This document shows positions 38,983 to 39,763 of a stretch of DNA of 39,763 bases, piece after piece. The notes beneath the pieces were generated by a model that saw only the letters and a program-made list of their open reading frames with translations, did not search any database and was not told where the DNA came from. The stretch is from JAYEIA01 sp964472505 (lineage in GTDB: Bacteria; Bacteroidota; Bacteroidia; Bacteroidales; JAADGE01). A program made the translations under genes and the position numbers. Location: contig CAYYQW010000031.1 of assembly GCA_964472505.1 (NCBI GenBank), positions 1 to 39,763 of the forward strand. The letters run 5' to 3'. Numbering within the stretch: position 1 is the stretch's first letter; the number at the start of each line of letters is the position of its first letter.

Positions 38983-39660
38983 CTAATGGCTTGACAATTT
39001 TCCGTTTGTCAGCCGGTAAATTTTTTGCATCTTTTGTGCTATCCGGTCGGCATGCGTAACAACAATAAGGGCAGTACCGGTTTTCTTATTAACATCGGCG
39101 AGCAGCTGCATTAATTCATGAGCATTTTTTTCATCTAAGGAGCCGGTGGGTTCATCGGCCAACAAGAGCGAAGGCTCGTTAATCAAGGCACGTATTACGG
39201 CTGCACGCTGACATTCACCACCGGAGAGTTCACCGGGTTTTTGGTCATGCAAATGACTTACGCCCAAAATATCCGTTAGTTTTTCGGCTCGTGCTTCATA
39301 AACGTCTCGCTTTTCCTCGGAAACCAAAGCCGGCAAAAGGATATTTTCCCAAAGCGTACATTGCGGCAGAAGATGATGCTTTTGAAACACAAAACCAATT
39401 TCCTGATTTCTGAAGGTATTAATCTGTGATTTTGTGTAAGCAGAGAGATGCTCTCCGTTGAACACAACACGGCCGGAGTCCGGTTTATCCAGTAGGGCAA
39501 TCAAATTCAGCAATGTCGTTTTACCCGAGCCGGAAGGCCCGACTACGGCAGCAGTTTCACCGGCTTCCAATTGGAAATCCAAATCTTCAAGTACGGTTCG
39601 GCTTATCGTTTTATCGGCATTGCTAAATGACTTTGATATATTATTTAGTTGAAGCAGCAT
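38983..39660 (-). CDS. ABC transporter ATPase, LolD/MacB-type
   Basis: 225 residues. Walker A GPSGSGKTT (41-49), Q-loop VFQKHHLLP, signature LSGGE (145-149), Walker B LLLADEP with Glu170, and the D-loop GSLD are all intact. Length and FQKHHLLPQCT fit the LolD/MacB/FtsE subfamily that drives FtsX-type permeases from the cytosolic face. It is the first gene of a two-gene operon with the permease, preceded by a perfect promoter. Confidence 0.95.
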   Translation of the reverse strand: MLLQLNNISKSFSNADKTISRTVLEDLDFQLEAGETAAVVGPSGSGKTTLLNLIALLDKPDSGRVVFNGEHLSAYTKSQINTFRNQEIGFVFQKHHLLPQCTLWENILLPALVSEEKRDVYEARAEKLTDILGVSHLHDQKPGELSGGECQRAAVIRALINEPSLLLADEPTGSLDEKNAHELMQLLADVNKKTGTALIVVTHADRIAQKMQKIYRLTNGKLSSH

Positions 39661-39689
39661 GGTGTATTTTAATTAAATATACAGAGATT

Positions 39690-39720
39690 CAAAAATATGT
39701 TTTTTTTACGAAGCAGCAAA
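39690..39720 (-). promoter_or_regulatory. Promoter of the ABC transporter operon
   Basis: On the minus strand TTTG (plus 39717-39720), exactly 19 bp, then TATTTTTG (plus 39690-39697) matches TTTG-N19-TAnnTTTG perfectly, 29 bp before the ATPase start. Confidence 0.85.
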
Positions 39721-39763
39721 ATTCAGAGGTTCGGCAGATAAATATTTTGAATTAGGACATGAT

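Overview
The window comes from a low-GC member of the Bacteroidota, probably class Bacteroidia, and most likely from a draft or metagenome assembly. The signs are a C-terminal type IX secretion sorting domain, 2-oxoacid:ferredoxin oxidoreductase genes, paired DUF4197 lipoproteins, no Shine-Dalgarno leaders, and promoters of the Bacteroidota form TTTG-N19-TAnnTTTG. A 100-N gap at 12340-12439 is flanked by identical 55-bp sequences, so it is probably an unmerged contig overlap.

Left part (1-12 kb): a secreted beta-propeller protein with a T9SS signal; an orphan N-terminal half of a split transketolase; a small membrane protein that may be distantly Mpv17-like; a secreted von Willebrand A protein; a minus-strand operon of two TPM-domain proteins and an N-terminally extended LemA; a divergent MscS channel; a MntA/HepT (MNT/HEPN) toxin-antitoxin pair with a clear promoter; a small membrane protein; and CsaA. 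tRNA-Thr(CGU) lies next to the gap.

Middle (12.5-22 kb): a four-subunit 2-oxoacid:ferredoxin oxidoreductase operon (ferredoxin, alpha, beta, gamma) preceded by a PLP aminotransferase. The two together would convert amino acids to 2-oxoacids and then to acyl-CoA. Then come two paralogous DUF4197 lipoproteins, a secreted M43-type metalloprotease overlapping a PnuC-type transporter, tRNA-His(GUG) and a nitroreductase.

Right part (22-40 kb): a large membrane signalling protein (YfiR-like periplasmic domain, coiled coil, membrane span, PAS, SpoIIE-type phosphatase), then a colinear sulfur block: VOC-fold protein, CysH (APS-reductase type), CysD, CysN, a hairpin, an SLC13 permease with RCK_C domains, a YdfG-like SDR, CysQ, and a zinc-ribbon threonine-synthase-like PLP enzyme. 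The encoded chemistry runs from sulfate to sulfite and stops there. No sulfite reductase, APS kinase or sulfotransferase is present. The last enzyme belongs to the family from which archaeal cysteate synthase arose, so a sulfite-to-cysteate (sulfonate or sulfonolipid) branch is the most interesting hypothesis in the window. An AbgT-family transporter and an ABC exporter (ATPase plus a 1084-residue permease) close the window.

Non-coding structure of note: degenerate GATRTAA heptad repeats behind two plus-strand genes, a REP-like double hairpin near 4.7 kb, a compact palindrome between the DUF4197 genes, and a 122-bp element with imperfect terminal inverted repeats and nested hairpins near 35.5 kb. 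No CRISPR array, transposase, integrase, phage gene or rRNA was seen.
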